Assembly: GCA_937927885.1 (NCBI GenBank)
Contig: CALEZJ010000357.1
Coordinates: 1-9,177 of the forward strand
Length of the DNA stretch: 9,177 nt
Direction: 5' to 3'
From: an uncultured Paracoccaceae bacterium
Lineage (GTDB): Bacteria; Pseudomonadota; Alphaproteobacteria; Rhodobacterales; Rhodobacteraceae
Shown here in pieces: positions 1 to 7,248 of the stretch. Under the pieces are notes generated by a model, which had not been told where the DNA came from, did not search any database, and saw only the letters and a list, made by a program, of their open reading frames with translations. The stretch's first letter is position 1; each line of letters starts with the position of its first letter. The position numbers were made by a program, and so were the translations under genes.

Positions 1-425
1 GCTTTCTGGGCATCCAGTTCGACCGGCGTGGCGATGAGTTGACGGCGATCCTGCCCTTTGACGAGAAGCTGATCGGCAACCCGTTTCTGCCTGCGATCCA
101 CGGCGGGGTGACCTCGGCCTTTCTGGAAATCACCGGGATGATCGAACTGAGTTGGTCGATGCTGTGGGAAGAGATGGAGAAGGGTACGCTCGATCCCCGC
201 GCGCTGGACGCCGAGCACCTGCCGCGCCTGCCAAAGACCATTGATTTCACAGTGGATTACCTGAGGTCCGGCCTGCCGCGCGATGCCTACGCGCGGGCAA
301 GGGTCAACCGCTCGGGGCGGCGGTACGCCAGCGTTCACGTCGAAGCATGGCAGGACAACCGCAGCCGCCTTTTTGCGCAGGCGACCGGGCATTTCCTGAT
401 CCCCAGCCGCGAAGCGCGCGAATGA
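1..425 (+). CDS. PaaI-like hotdog-fold thioesterase (5' partial)
   Basis: The frame is open from the left edge (first full codon at 3) to TGA at 423-425, giving 140 visible residues. The TTG at 39 lies inside a continuous frame that already reads FLGIQFDRRGDE before it, so the true start is upstream of the window. The pattern PAIHGGVTSAFLEITG (HGGV at visible residues 33-36) is the signature stretch of PaaI/acyl-CoA thioesterase hotdog proteins. In this family the segment packs along the central helix next to the thioester site. The second half (strands around DYLRSG and ASVHVEAW, then LFAQATGHFLI) matches the remaining beta-sheet of the fold. Family members hydrolyse acyl-CoA thioesters in the cytoplasm; the substrate cannot be read from this sequence. 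The stop overlaps the next start as ATGA, implying co-translation with the MATE exporter. The fold is fairly certain and the exact activity is not. Confidence 0.85.
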   Translation, partial: FLGIQFDRRGDELTAILPFDEKLIGNPFLPAIHGGVTSAFLEITGMIELSWSMLWEEMEKGTLDPRALDAEHLPRLPKTIDFTVDYLRSGLPRDAYARARVNRSGRRYASVHVEAWQDNRSRLFAQATGHFLIPSREARE

Positions 426-1726
426 GCGCAACCGGCGCGCCGTCACTGACGAATCGGCGTGTGCTGGCCATCGCCCTGCCGATCGTTCTGGCCAATGTCA
501 CCGTGCCTCTGCTGGGGCTGGTCGATACTGCCGTGATCGGGCAGATGGGGCAGGCGGCTCCGATCGGCGCGGTGGGGCTGGGCGCGATCATCCTCGCGGT
601 CTTCTACTGGATGTTCGGCTTTCTGCGCATGGGCACCACCGGCCTGACCGCGCAGGCCCATGGCGCCGGGGACGCACCCGAGGCAGCGGCGATCCTCAAG
701 CGCGGTCTGTTGATTGCCGGGGCCTCGGGCCTTTGCCTGATCGCTTTGCAGGTGCCGATCTTCCGGGCCGCCTTTTTCCTTGCCCCGGCTTCCGACGCGG
801 TCGAATCCTTGGCGGGCGAGTATCTGGCGATTCGCATCTGGGGGGCGCCCGCGACCATCGGCGCCTATGCGCTGACCGGCTGGCTGATCGCCCTGGAGCG
901 CACTCGGGCCGTGCTGGTGATCCAGCTTGTCACCAACGGGCTCAATATCGCGCTCGACCTGTGGTTCGTGTTGGGGTTGGGCTGGGGTGTGCCGGGTGTC
1001 GCCTTGGCCACCCTGATCGCCGAATATTCCGGCCTCGCGCTGGGCCTTTGGCTGTGCCGCGAGGGATTGCGCACCCTCGGCGCGCGGGTGTTCGATGCCG
1101 CGCGACTAAGGCGCATGGCCTCGGTCAACGGCCATATCATGCTGCGCTCGATCTTGCTGCAGGGGTGCTTTACCGCCTTTCTGTTCCTCTCATCGGGCCG
1201 TGGAGATCTGATCATCGCCACCAACCACGTCCTGCTGCAATTTCTGGAACTGATGGCCTATTTGCTGGACGGCTTCGCCTTTGCCGCCGAAACGCTGGTC
1301 GGTCAGGCCTACGGCGCCCGCAACCGCGCCAGCCTGTCCCGGGCGGTGCGGCTGACCGCAGTTTGGGGGGTCGGCGGCGCGGTGCTGATGGGCGTGTTCT
1401 TTGGTCTTGCCGGTCCCGCGATCATCGACCTGATGACCACCGCCCCCGATGTGCGGGCCGAGTCGCGGATTTATCTGCCATGGATCGTGCTGGCGCCAAT
1501 TCTCGGCATTGCCGCCTGGATGTTCGATGGCATCTTCATCGGCGCCACGCTGACGCGCGAGATGGTTCTGACCGCCGCCATCTCGGCCGCGACCTATGCG
1601 CTGATGGTCTGGATGCTGTGGGGCTGGGGCAACCACGGGCTCTGGGCGGCGCTGATGATCTTCAATATCACCAGGGGCGCCACGCAGGCGCTCTATTATC
1701 CCCGCATCGCCAAAGCCCTGACATGA
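422..1726 (+). CDS. dinF: MATE family efflux transporter, DinF type
   Basis: A 434-residue multi-pass inner-membrane exporter of the MATE family, expected to have 12 transmembrane helices in two six-helix lobes and to use an ion gradient to expel cationic or toxic compounds. The first helix reads ALPIVLANVTVPLLGLVDTA (residues 18-37) followed by VIGQMG. It closely resembles E. coli DinF as I remember it, with Asp35 at the place of the conserved N-lobe aspartate. The C-lobe helix LDGFAFAAETLVGQAYGARN (282-301) is also DinF-like, with Glu290. Length fits the family (about 440). I chose ATG 422 because it overlaps the previous stop as ATGA and the family similarity starts shortly after it; an in-frame ATG at 347 would add 25 residues lying inside the thioesterase gene. 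Its stop overlaps the next gene as ATGA. Unlike E. coli dinF it is not beside lexA, and I see no SOS box. The substrate is unknown. Confidence 0.92.
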   Translation: MSATGAPSLTNRRVLAIALPIVLANVTVPLLGLVDTAVIGQMGQAAPIGAVGLGAIILAVFYWMFGFLRMGTTGLTAQAHGAGDAPEAAAILKRGLLIAGASGLCLIALQVPIFRAAFFLAPASDAVESLAGEYLAIRIWGAPATIGAYALTGWLIALERTRAVLVIQLVTNGLNIALDLWFVLGLGWGVPGVALATLIAEYSGLALGLWLCREGLRTLGARVFDAARLRRMASVNGHIMLRSILLQGCFTAFLFLSSGRGDLIIATNHVLLQFLELMAYLLDGFAFAAETLVGQAYGARNRASLSRAVRLTAVWGVGGAVLMGVFFGLAGPAIIDLMTTAPDVRAESRIYLPWIVLAPILGIAAWMFDGIFIGATLTREMVLTAAISAATYALMVWMLWGWGNHGLWAALMIFNITRGATQALYYPRIAKALT

Positions 1727-2337
1727 CCCCAGACCAGATCGCCCGCCTGTTCACCCGCCCCGACGGCACCTATGCGTTTGCCCGCTGGGGCCGCCCCATC
1801 GTGCCGGTTGTGTTCGGGGTCGAGGACACGACCCTGAGCGTGGTCAAGGGCGCGGTCGAGGCCATGGTGACCCTTGCCGGGCACCAGATGGCCGAGACGG
1901 ACCCGGAACTCGGCGCCAACCTGATGATCTTTTTCCTGCGCGACTGGGACGAGCTCTCGGCGGTGCGCGATCTGGGCCGTCTGGTCGAGGGGCTGGAAAC
2001 GCTGGTGCCCCGCCTCAAGGCGCAGGAGGCCACGCAGTATCGCGCGTTTCGCTTTGACGAGGCGGGGGCGATCAAGGCCGCCTTTGTCTTTGTGCGCATG
2101 GAGGCGACCATGGCGCAGCTCCCGGCCGAGGACATCGCCCTGATGCAGGCGGTGCAGGTGATCCTGCTCTGGGCCGAGGGAGCGCTGCGCGAAATTCCCC
2201 CTCTGGCGCGCGCAGGCGATGTCGCCGTCCTGCGCCCCGATTTCGCCGCCCTGATCGCGGCGGCCTATGACCGGATGATGCCAATGGCGGCAGGGGATAG
2301 CAGCCATGCCCTTCGGCTGGCGGCCAGGGTGAGGTAA
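1723..2337 (+). CDS. Hypothetical protein coupled to the MATE exporter
   Basis: A 204-residue protein whose family I do not recognise. ATG 1723 overlaps the MATE stop (ATGA), so translation is probably coupled; the stop is TAA at 2335-2337. The protein looks soluble and cytoplasmic: no signal peptide and no convincing transmembrane helix, although there are short hydrophobic strands such as NLMIFF. It appears mixed alpha/beta, with an acidic helix-rich middle (DWDELSAVRDLGRLVEGLE) and a later helix around QAVQVILLWAEGAL. There are no cysteines and no HExxH, P-loop or other catalytic motif that I can identify. Codon use and GC content match the neighbours. From memory, similar unnamed proteins occur in Rhodobacterales, so it is probably real and conserved, but its role is unknown. 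The gene is followed by a 125-bp gap before ybgC. Confidence 0.8.
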   Translation: MTPDQIARLFTRPDGTYAFARWGRPIVPVVFGVEDTTLSVVKGAVEAMVTLAGHQMAETDPELGANLMIFFLRDWDELSAVRDLGRLVEGLETLVPRLKAQEATQYRAFRFDEAGAIKAAFVFVRMEATMAQLPAEDIALMQAVQVILLWAEGALREIPPLARAGDVAVLRPDFAALIAAAYDRMMPMAAGDSSHALRLAARVR

Positions 2338-2349
2338 GGGCCAAGGCCC
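2338..2349. repeat. Short inverted repeat after the unknown gene
   Basis: GGGCC-AA-GGCCC begins directly after the TAA stop of the upstream gene. It is a 5+5 inverted repeat with only two bases between the arms and no T-run downstream. It could be a weak 3' structure but does not qualify as an intrinsic terminator. The rest of the gap to ybgC (2350-2462) holds no gene I can support. Confidence 0.3.
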
Positions 2350-2462
2350 ACGCGGGGGTCAAGCGTCTCCGCCTTCAGCAGAATCAGCAATATGAAAAGC
2401 CGAGCAACGGGTTTTGGGCTCGACCTCTTTCCTCGCTCCGGCGCCAGGCCTATCTTCGCCCA

Positions 2463-2843
2463 ATGCATACACACGCAGTAATCGTCCACTACGAAGACAC
2501 TGACCTCTCGGGCTTTGTCTATCACGCCAATTACCTCAAGTTCATCGAGCGCGCGCGGTCTGACTGGGTGCGGCACCTGGGGATCGACCAGAACGCCCTG
2601 CGCGCCTCGGGGCTGGTCTTTGCCGTCCACCGGATCGAGGCCGATTTCCTTGCGCCTGCGCGGCTTGATGACCGCCTGACCGTCACCACTACCCCCGTCG
2701 CCCGCACACCGGCGCGGCTGGTGCTGGATCAGCGCATCCAACGGGGCGACACCCCACTCTTCGCGGCGAAGGTCACCCTTGTCGCCATGTCGACCGACGG
2801 GCGCCCGCGCAGGCTGCCGCCAGGCCTGAAAGAGACCGACTGA
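2463..2843 (+). CDS. ybgC: Tol-Pal-associated acyl-CoA thioesterase YbgC
   Basis: A 126-residue 4-hydroxybenzoyl-CoA-thioesterase-type hotdog protein, close to the family length (E. coli about 134). The N-terminal signature YEDTDLSGFVYHANYLKFIE (residues 10-29) is diagnostic. Asp14 is the expected catalytic aspartate and His21 the conserved histidine. The family hydrolyses acyl-CoA thioesters in the cytoplasm and has been linked to phospholipid metabolism at the membrane; it is the usual first gene of tol-pal clusters. The start is fixed at ATG 2463, since the frame contains no other start codon back to at least 2400. There is no convincing Shine-Dalgarno sequence before it: the preceding bases are TATCTTCGCCCA. 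Translation may therefore be weak or leaderless. A 127-bp gap with a good candidate promoter separates it from tolQ, so ybgC may be expressed partly independently of the motor genes. Confidence 0.95.
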   Translation: MHTHAVIVHYEDTDLSGFVYHANYLKFIERARSDWVRHLGIDQNALRASGLVFAVHRIEADFLAPARLDDRLTVTTTPVARTPARLVLDQRIQRGDTPLFAAKVTLVAMSTDGRPRRLPPGLKETD

Positions 2844-2882
2844 AACAGTTCGGCGGAAATCTGTAACAATCGCGTGCCCGCG

Positions 2883-2911
2883 TTGGCTTTGACTTGGAAA
2901 CCGGCTAGAAT
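2883..2911 (+). promoter_or_regulatory. Candidate sigma-70-type promoter for tolQ
   Basis: A -35-like TTGGCT (2883-2888) is separated by exactly 17 bp from a -10-like TAGAAT (2906-2911), matching the consensus at 4/6 and 5/6. Transcription would start near 2918 and leave a leader of about 50 bases with a good ribosome-binding site before tolQ. A TTGACT also occurs at 2889-2894 but sits only 11 bp from the -10, which is too close. This is a prediction from sequence only. Confidence 0.5.
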
Positions 2912-2970
2912 CACCGCAAACGAGGGTGATCACGCCTGAACCACCCCGGCCCCGAGCAGGATACGACGTA

Positions 2971-3666
2971 ATGGACCCTACACCTCTGGCCCACGCCAGC
3001 GAGATCGATTTTTCGCTCATCGCTCTTTTCATGCGCGCAACGCTGACCGTCAAACTGGTGATGATCCTGCTGATCGCGGCCTCGATCTGGTCCTGGGGTA
3101 TCATCATCCAGAAACACCTGGTTTTCCGTCGTGCCCGAGCGCAGGCGGCCGCGTTCGATGCGGCTTTCTGGTCGGGCGAACCGCTGGACGAATTGCACGC
3201 GCGTATCGGTGCGAACCCGGGCAGTGGTCCGGCGCGGGTCTTTGCCGCAGGGATGGCGGAATGGCAGCGTTCGCACCGCCAGGACGGGGCGTTGATCCCG
3301 GGGGCAGCGCAACGCATCGACCGCAGCATGGATGTCGCCATAGACCGCGAGACTCGTGATCTGAACGCAGGGCTGACCTTCCTCGCCTCGGTCGGCTCGG
3401 CCAGCCCCTTCATCGGGCTCTTTGGCACGGTCTGGGGTATCAAATACGCCTTCGAGGAAATCGCGCTGGCGCAATCGACGAACCTTGCCGTCGTGGCCCC
3501 GGGTATCGCCGAAGCGTTGCTGGCCACCGGGCTGGGCCTCCTGGCCGCGATTCCAGCGACGATCTTCTATAACAAACTCAGCGATGACAGTGACACCATC
3601 GCCTCGGGTTACGAGCAATTCGCCGACGAATTCGGCACCCTCCTGTCGCGAAACCTGGACGGCTGA
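2971..3666 (+). CDS. tolQ: TolQ, proton-channel subunit of the Tol motor
   Basis: An inner-membrane MotA/TolQ/ExbB-family protein of 231 residues (E. coli 230). Several TolQ subunits surround a TolR dimer and couple proton flow to TolA movement during division. The first helix is at about residues 27-46 (VKLVMILLIAASIWSWGIII), followed by a cytoplasmic loop. Two more helices lie at about 134-157 and 177-199. The channel signature GLFGTVWGI is at 149-157, and EALLATGLGLLAAIPAT at 181-197. Thr153 and Thr186 correspond to the pore-lining threonines of E. coli TolQ (145 and 178). I chose ATG 2971 because AGGA (2958-2961) lies 9 bases upstream and the length matches the family. A GTG at 2926 would add 15 proline-rich residues without support. 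One base separates its TGA from the tolR ATG. Confidence 0.96.
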   Translation: MDPTPLAHASEIDFSLIALFMRATLTVKLVMILLIAASIWSWGIIIQKHLVFRRARAQAAAFDAAFWSGEPLDELHARIGANPGSGPARVFAAGMAEWQRSHRQDGALIPGAAQRIDRSMDVAIDRETRDLNAGLTFLASVGSASPFIGLFGTVWGIKYAFEEIALAQSTNLAVVAPGIAEALLATGLGLLAAIPATIFYNKLSDDSDTIASGYEQFADEFGTLLSRNLDG

Positions 3667-3667
3667 G

Positions 3668-4144
3668 ATGGGCGCGCAGGCGATCAAGCGGCAGGGAGGT
3701 TCGGGCACGCGTCGGCGGCGGCGCGGGCATGCGGCGAAGATGTCCGAGATCAACGTAACGCCTTTCGTGGATGTGATGCTGGTACTCCTGATCATTTTCA
3801 TGGTCGCCGCGCCGATGCTGACCGTCGGCGTGCCGGTGGAATTACCGCGCACCGCCGCGGCGGCACTGCCGGCCGAGCAGGAGGAACCGCTCAGTATCAC
3901 CTTGACCGCCGACGGACAGATCCTGCTGATGACCACCGAGGTCGCGCCTGACACGCTGATCCCCCAGCTTCAGGCCATCGCCGCCGAACGGCGCAACAAC
4001 CGGGTGTTCCTGCGCGCCGACGGGGCGATTCCCTATGCGCGCGTTGTGCAGGTGATGGGCGCGCTGAACGCGGGCGGGTTCAACAACATCGGGCTGGTGA
4101 CGGACACAGGGGGGCCTGATTTCGGGGCCCAGCCGAGCCGGTAA
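3668..4144 (+). CDS. tolR: TolR, ExbD-family motor subunit
   Basis: A 158-residue ExbD/TolR-family protein with one N-terminal transmembrane helix and a periplasmic domain; it forms the rotor-like core inside TolQ and binds peptidoglycan when activated. The helix and its lead-in read SEINVTPFVDVMLVLLIIFM (residues 26-45). Asp35 is the essential proton-carrying aspartate (E. coli Asp23). The periplasmic part (about 50-158) contains PLSITLTADGQI and VFLRADGAIPYARVVQVMGAL, typical of the family's C-terminal domain. The cytoplasmic N-terminus is about 12 residues longer than in E. coli and carries five consecutive arginines (15-19), consistent with the positive-inside rule. ATG 3668 is one base after the tolQ stop, so translation is probably coupled; I see no strong ribosome-binding site of its own. 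tolA follows 6 bases after the stop. Confidence 0.96.
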   Translation: MGAQAIKRQGGSGTRRRRRGHAAKMSEINVTPFVDVMLVLLIIFMVAAPMLTVGVPVELPRTAAAALPAEQEEPLSITLTADGQILLMTTEVAPDTLIPQLQAIAAERRNNRVFLRADGAIPYARVVQVMGALNAGGFNNIGLVTDTGGPDFGAQPSR

Positions 4145-4150
4145 GCGACC

Positions 4151-5257
4151 ATGGCGCGCGTGGCACAGATTCCTTTGAACACGGGGCAAAAGGCCTCGCT
4201 GGTCCTGCACGGCGGGTTGATCCTGTGGGTGCTGGTGTTCGATCTGTTCCAGGCGCCTGACAGTTCGCTGATGCCTGCTGCGACCGAGGTGGCAATCATT
4301 TCGGCGCAGGATTTTGCCGAGATGCTCAGCGCGGCGCCGCCCCCGGCTCCCGCGCCCGAACCTGTTCCGGCGCCTGCACCGGCACCCGTGCCCGAGCCCG
4401 CGCCAATCACGCCGCCCGAGCCCATCAGCACGCCCGCGCCCGTGACCCCACCGGCACCGCCGCCCGAACCGCCGCAGGCTGCGGTGGTGGCGCCGACTGT
4501 GACGCCCGATGCCAGTCTCCGCCCGGTGCAGCGCCCGGCCGAGCGGGTGGCCTCCGAGGCTGCGCCGACGCCGACTCCCGGTGTGACGATCGCCCCGCGC
4601 GATCAGGCGGCGGTGGCCCCGGACGCCGACGCAACCATCACCGCGCCCGAGGCGCAGGAGGCCACCCAGCGCGAGGCCGCGGCGACTGAAACAGTGACCG
4701 AAGCCACCACGATCAGCGAGACCGAGCCCGCCCGGCGCACCGCCACCGCACCCGAGGTCAGCCTGCGTCCGCGGCAGCGCCCCGCCCGCCTGGCCGAGCC
4801 CGCGCCGACGCCAGCCGCAGCGGCCGCACCGTCACCCGCGCCGGTGCCGACACCCGCTCCTCCGCAGGGTCCCAGTGCCAGCGCGGTCAACGATGCTTTG
4901 GCGCAGGCGCTGGCCGGTGCGCTCGAGGAACCGGCGGGTCTGCCGCAGGCCGAAATCGACGGCCTCAGGCTGAACATCGAATCGTGCTGGAACGTCGGCC
5001 TTCTCAGCCAGGAGGCGTTGGGGGTAGTCCTGACCATCGCCTTCGAAATGACGCCCGATGCCCGCCCGGTTCCGGCCTCGATTCGCCAGGTTGCGGCGCA
5101 GGGTGGCGGGTTGGCGGCACAGCAGGCGGCGTTCGATGCCGGTCGCCAGGCTATCGTGCAATGCGGCGTCAATGGTTATGGCCTGCCCGCCAACCTCTTT
5201 GAACAATGGCGCCTTGTCGAGATCACCTTCAACCCTGCACGGATGAGCAACCGATGA
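4151..5257 (+). CDS. tolA: TolA, periplasm-spanning Tol energy transducer
   Basis: A 368-residue inner-membrane-anchored protein linking the TolQR motor to TolB-Pal. The single helix is at about residues 15-33; Ser16 and His20 keep the S-x3-H spacing through which TolA contacts TolQR. Domain II (about 56-255) is rich in Pro, Ala, Glu and Thr with runs of PAPAP type, unlike the Lys/Ala-rich helix of E. coli TolA, so it is probably extended or disordered. It contains two copies of an SLRPxQRPA motif (residues 122-130 and 204-212). Domain III (about 260-368) has the TolA/TonB-like fold: [33 protein letters not shown] and [16 protein letters not shown]. Cys279 and Cys338 could form a disulfide. 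The start lies 6 bases after tolR, and the stop overlaps the tolB start as ATGA. Confidence 0.93.
   Translation: MARVAQIPLNTGQKASLVLHGGLILWVLVFDLFQAPDSSLMPAATEVAIISAQDFAEMLSAAPPPAPAPEPVPAPAPAPVPEPAPITPPEPISTPAPVTPPAPPPEPPQAAVVAPTVTPDASLRPVQRPAERVASEAAPTPTPGVTIAPRDQAAVAPDADATITAPEAQEATQREAAATETVTEATTISETEPARRTATAPEVSLRPRQRPARLAEPAPTPAAAAAPSPAPVPTPAPPQGPSASAVNDALAQALAGALEEPAGLPQAEIDGLRLNIESCWNVGLLSQEALGVVLTIAFEMTPDARPVPASIRQVAAQGGGLAAQQAAFDAGRQAIVQCGVNGYGLPANLFEQWRLVEITFNPARMSNR
4508..4789 (+). repeat. Two-copy SLRPxQRPA motif in TolA domain II
   Basis: Codons 120-130 (4508-4540) encode [11 protein letters not shown] and codons 202-212 (4754-4786) encode [11 protein letters not shown]. The copies are about 82 residues apart inside the low-complexity Pro/Ala region. 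They keep the basic residues and prolines, while the sequence around them varies. Their function is unknown; they could be short linear binding motifs or simply compositional. Confidence 0.55.
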
Positions 5258-6576
5258 CCCAAATTTCCCGTCGCCCCGTGCTGAGTCTGCTGGCCGGGTT
5301 CGCCCTCGCGCCCAAGGTGGCGTTGGCCCAGACCCCGCTGCGCATCGAGATCACCGAGGGTGTGATCGAACCCGTGCCCTATGCGATCCCCGATTTCATC
5401 CCCGAAAACTCGGCCGGCGGGCAATATGCTGCTGCCCTTGCGCGGGTGATCGCGAACAACCTGACCGGGACCGGGCTGTTGCGCGAAATCCCGTCGACCG
5501 CCCATATCGGGCGCATCACCAGCTTTGATGCGCCGGTGCAATTCCCCGACTGGCGCGCTATCAATGCGCGCGCGCTGATTACCGGCGCGGTGCGGGTCAA
5601 CGGCCAGCAGATCACCGTCAAGTTCCGGCTTTTTGACGTGGTTTCAGGCCAGCAACTGGGCGACGGATTGCAACTGGACGGGCGCACGGACGCCTGGCGG
5701 CGCATGGCGCACCGGGTTTCGGATCAGGTCTATCAGCGACTGACCGGCGAGACCGGCTATTTCGACAGCCGGGTGGTGTTCATTGCCGAGAGTGGCCCGC
5801 GTGAAGCACGCCGCAAGCAGGTGGCAATCATGGATCAGGACGGCGAGAATGTGCAGTTCCTGACCGACGGAAGCGCCCTGGCCATTGCACCGCGCTTTTC
5901 GCCGACCGGCGACCGCATCCTGTTCACCAGCTACGAGACCGGCTTTCCGCGGATCTATCTGATGGATGTCGCAACCCGGCGTCGTCAGGTGGTGGGCGAC
6001 CAACCCGGCACCATGACCTTTGCGCCGCGCTTCTCGCCCGATGGCGGGTCGATGATCTATTCGCTCTCGGTCGACGGCAGCACCGATCTCTACATGTTGA
6101 ACATCGCCAATGGCCAACGCTGGCAGTTGACGCAATCGGGGGCCATCGACACCGCACCCTCGTTTGCCCCCGACGGCACGCGGATCGTGTTCGAAAGCGA
6201 TCGCTCGGGTACGTCGCAGATCTATGTGATGCCCTTGCAAGGGGGGGCGGCCACGCGCATCAGTCAAGGACAGGGGCGCTATTCGACGCCGGTCTGGTCC
6301 CCGCGCGGGGATCTGATTGCCTTTACCAAGTCGCACAACGGCCGGTTCCACATCGGTGTGATGCGCACCGATGGTTCGAACGAACGTCTGCTGACGGCGA
6401 GCTATCTCGACGAAGGCCCGACTTGGTCGCCCAATGGAAGGGTGATCATGTTCACCCGCGACGAGCCCGGAACCAATCCCGCGCTGATGTCGGTTGACAT
6501 CACCGGGCGCAACCTGCGCCGTGTGCCGACGCCCGGCGCTGCCTCGGATCCTGCATGGTCGCCGCTTCTGCCCTGA
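5254..6576 (+). CDS. tolB: TolB, periplasmic beta-propeller of Tol-Pal
   Basis: A 440-residue precursor (E. coli 430) of the periplasmic protein that binds Pal and, through its N-terminus, TolA. The signal peptide covers residues 1-25 with an Ala-Leu-Ala cleavage site before Gln26. It contains SRRPVL (residues 5-10), a twin-arginine-like motif, plus a lysine at position 21. The mature N-terminus ([14 protein letters not shown]) corresponds to the TolA-binding segment. The N-terminal alpha/beta domain (about 26-165) precedes a propeller with PD40-type blades beginning near residues 214 (RFSPTGD), 259 (RFSPDGG), 303 (SFAPDGT), 347 (VWSPRGD), 390 (TWSPNGR) and 434 (AWSPLLP). That makes six blades, as expected. 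I chose ATG 5254 because it overlaps the tolA stop and gives a proper signal peptide; an in-frame ATG at 5206 would lie inside tolA. A 106-bp gap follows before pal. Confidence 0.95.
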   Translation: MTQISRRPVLSLLAGFALAPKVALAQTPLRIEITEGVIEPVPYAIPDFIPENSAGGQYAAALARVIANNLTGTGLLREIPSTAHIGRITSFDAPVQFPDWRAINARALITGAVRVNGQQITVKFRLFDVVSGQQLGDGLQLDGRTDAWRRMAHRVSDQVYQRLTGETGYFDSRVVFIAESGPREARRKQVAIMDQDGENVQFLTDGSALAIAPRFSPTGDRILFTSYETGFPRIYLMDVATRRRQVVGDQPGTMTFAPRFSPDGGSMIYSLSVDGSTDLYMLNIANGQRWQLTQSGAIDTAPSFAPDGTRIVFESDRSGTSQIYVMPLQGGAATRISQGQGRYSTPVWSPRGDLIAFTKSHNGRFHIGVMRTDGSNERLLTASYLDEGPTWSPNGRVIMFTRDEPGTNPALMSVDITGRNLRRVPTPGAASDPAWSPLLP

Positions 6577-6639
6577 GGCCTGCGACCGACCCTGCGACAA
6601 CGTGAACCAACCCCGATTCCCCCGACGCCACCGGTCTGT

Positions 6640-6645
6640 TAGACT
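6640..6645 (+). promoter_or_regulatory. Weak candidate -10 element for pal
   Basis: TAGACT (6640-6645) resembles a -10 hexamer (4/6) and sits in the 106-bp gap before pal. The sequence about 17 bp upstream (TTCCCC) is a poor -35. A separate pal promoter would make sense because lipoprotein demand greatly exceeds that for TolQRA, but the match is weak. I see nothing else in 6577-6682 apart from the pal ribosome-binding site AAGGA at 6669-6673. Confidence 0.25.
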
Positions 6646-6682
6646 GGGCGTTGGGCAGGATGAACAACAAGGATACGACACC

Positions 6683-7183
6683 ATGAACCTAATCACCAAG
6701 GCGATCCTTCTGGTCGCGGCTCTGGCGCTGGCCGCGTGTAACAATCCGCGCGGCGGTGACTTTAACGATCCGCTAAGCGGTTCGGGCGGCATCACCTCGA
6801 GCGCGCTGGGCGATCCGAACGATCCGACGTCGATTGCGTATTTCAACCAGACCATCGGTGACACGGTGAATTTCACCGTCGATTCCAGCGATCTCTCGGC
6901 GCAGGCGCAGACCATCCTGCGCACGCAAGCCGTCTGGCTGAACCGCTTTCCGACCTATCAGATCCTGATCGAAGGTCACGCGGACGAACGTGGGACGCGC
7001 GAATATAACGTGGCGTTGGGTGCGCGGCGGGCGGCACGGGTGCAGCAGTTCCTGATTGCCGAAGGCGTCAGCGCCAGCCGGATCCGAACCGTGAGCTATG
7101 GCAAGGAACGCCCCGTCGAGGTTTGCGCCGAGCAGCGCTGCTGGGATGCGAACCGCCGCGCCGTGACTGCGGTGTCGCGCTGA
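6683..7183 (+). CDS. pal: Pal, peptidoglycan-associated lipoprotein
   Basis: A 166-residue outer-membrane lipoprotein that anchors the outer membrane to peptidoglycan and is released or moved by TolB and TolA. The lipoprotein signal ends in a lipobox Leu-Ala-Ala-Cys, with Cys19 as the lipidated residue. Asn follows at +2 and +3, so there is no inner-membrane retention aspartate. A short linker leads to the OmpA-like domain (about 50-166). Its core IEGHADERGTREYNVALGAR (residues 96-115) holds the residues that bind meso-diaminopimelate, and VSYGKERP and NRRAV close the domain. Cys148 and Cys153 near the C-terminus are absent in E. coli Pal, but I recall similar cysteines in Rhodobacterales. 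I chose ATG 6683 because AAGGA lies 9 bases upstream and it gives a correct lipoprotein signal. No cpoB follows; tilS starts 100 bases later. Confidence 0.97.
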   Translation: MNLITKAILLVAALALAACNNPRGGDFNDPLSGSGGITSSALGDPNDPTSIAYFNQTIGDTVNFTVDSSDLSAQAQTILRTQAVWLNRFPTYQILIEGHADERGTREYNVALGARRAARVQQFLIAEGVSASRIRTVSYGKERPVEVCAEQRCWDANRRAVTAVSR

Positions 7184-7202
7184 GCGAAGTCGGGCATAGG
7201 GA

Positions 7203-7239
7203 AGGGGGGCCTTCTGCCCCCCTCTGCGCGTGCCGCGCA
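7203..7239 (+). terminator. Tandem GC-rich hairpins after pal
   Basis: The first hairpin pairs AGGGGGGC (7203-7210) with GCCCCCCT (7216-7223) around a CTTCT loop: eight perfect pairs. One base later TGCGCG (7225-7230) pairs with CGCGCA (7234-7239) around TGC: six pairs. Nineteen bases after pal, this is the natural end of the tol-pal transcript. There is no T-run directly after either stem, so it may be a partial or Rho-assisted terminator, or a structure that protects the 3' end of the mRNA. Confidence 0.55.
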
Positions 7240-7248
7240 TTCACCCCA

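Noticed and set aside
422..440. SOS control of the dinF-like gene
   Set aside because: No GTTC-N7-GTTC box is visible upstream; the gene begins inside the overlap with the thioesterase gene and has no promoter region of its own.
733..1722. Long second plus-strand frame inside the MATE gene, continuous with the unknown gene
   Set aside because: The part before 1723 is Arg/Gly-rich shadow translation. The real gene begins at the ATGA overlap at 1723.
2265..2390. Possible 41-residue minus-strand peptide with a hydrophobic start (TTG at 2390)
   Set aside because: It mostly overlaps the 3' end of the plus-strand unknown gene, has no ribosome-binding site, and needs a rare start codon.
2401..2422. 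CGAGC...GCTCG hairpin as a terminator before ybgC
   Set aside because: Only five pairs with a 12-base loop and no T-run follow; this is too weak to call.
2265..3527. A 420-codon open frame on the minus strand across ybgC and tolQ
   Set aside because: It lies opposite two clearly recognised genes, shows no family motifs, and is the kind of shadow frame expected in high-GC DNA.
4033..4431. Gly/Ala-rich minus-strand frame opposite TolA
   Set aside because: The GAGAGTG repeats are the reverse complement of the Pro/Ala codons of TolA, so they are compositional.
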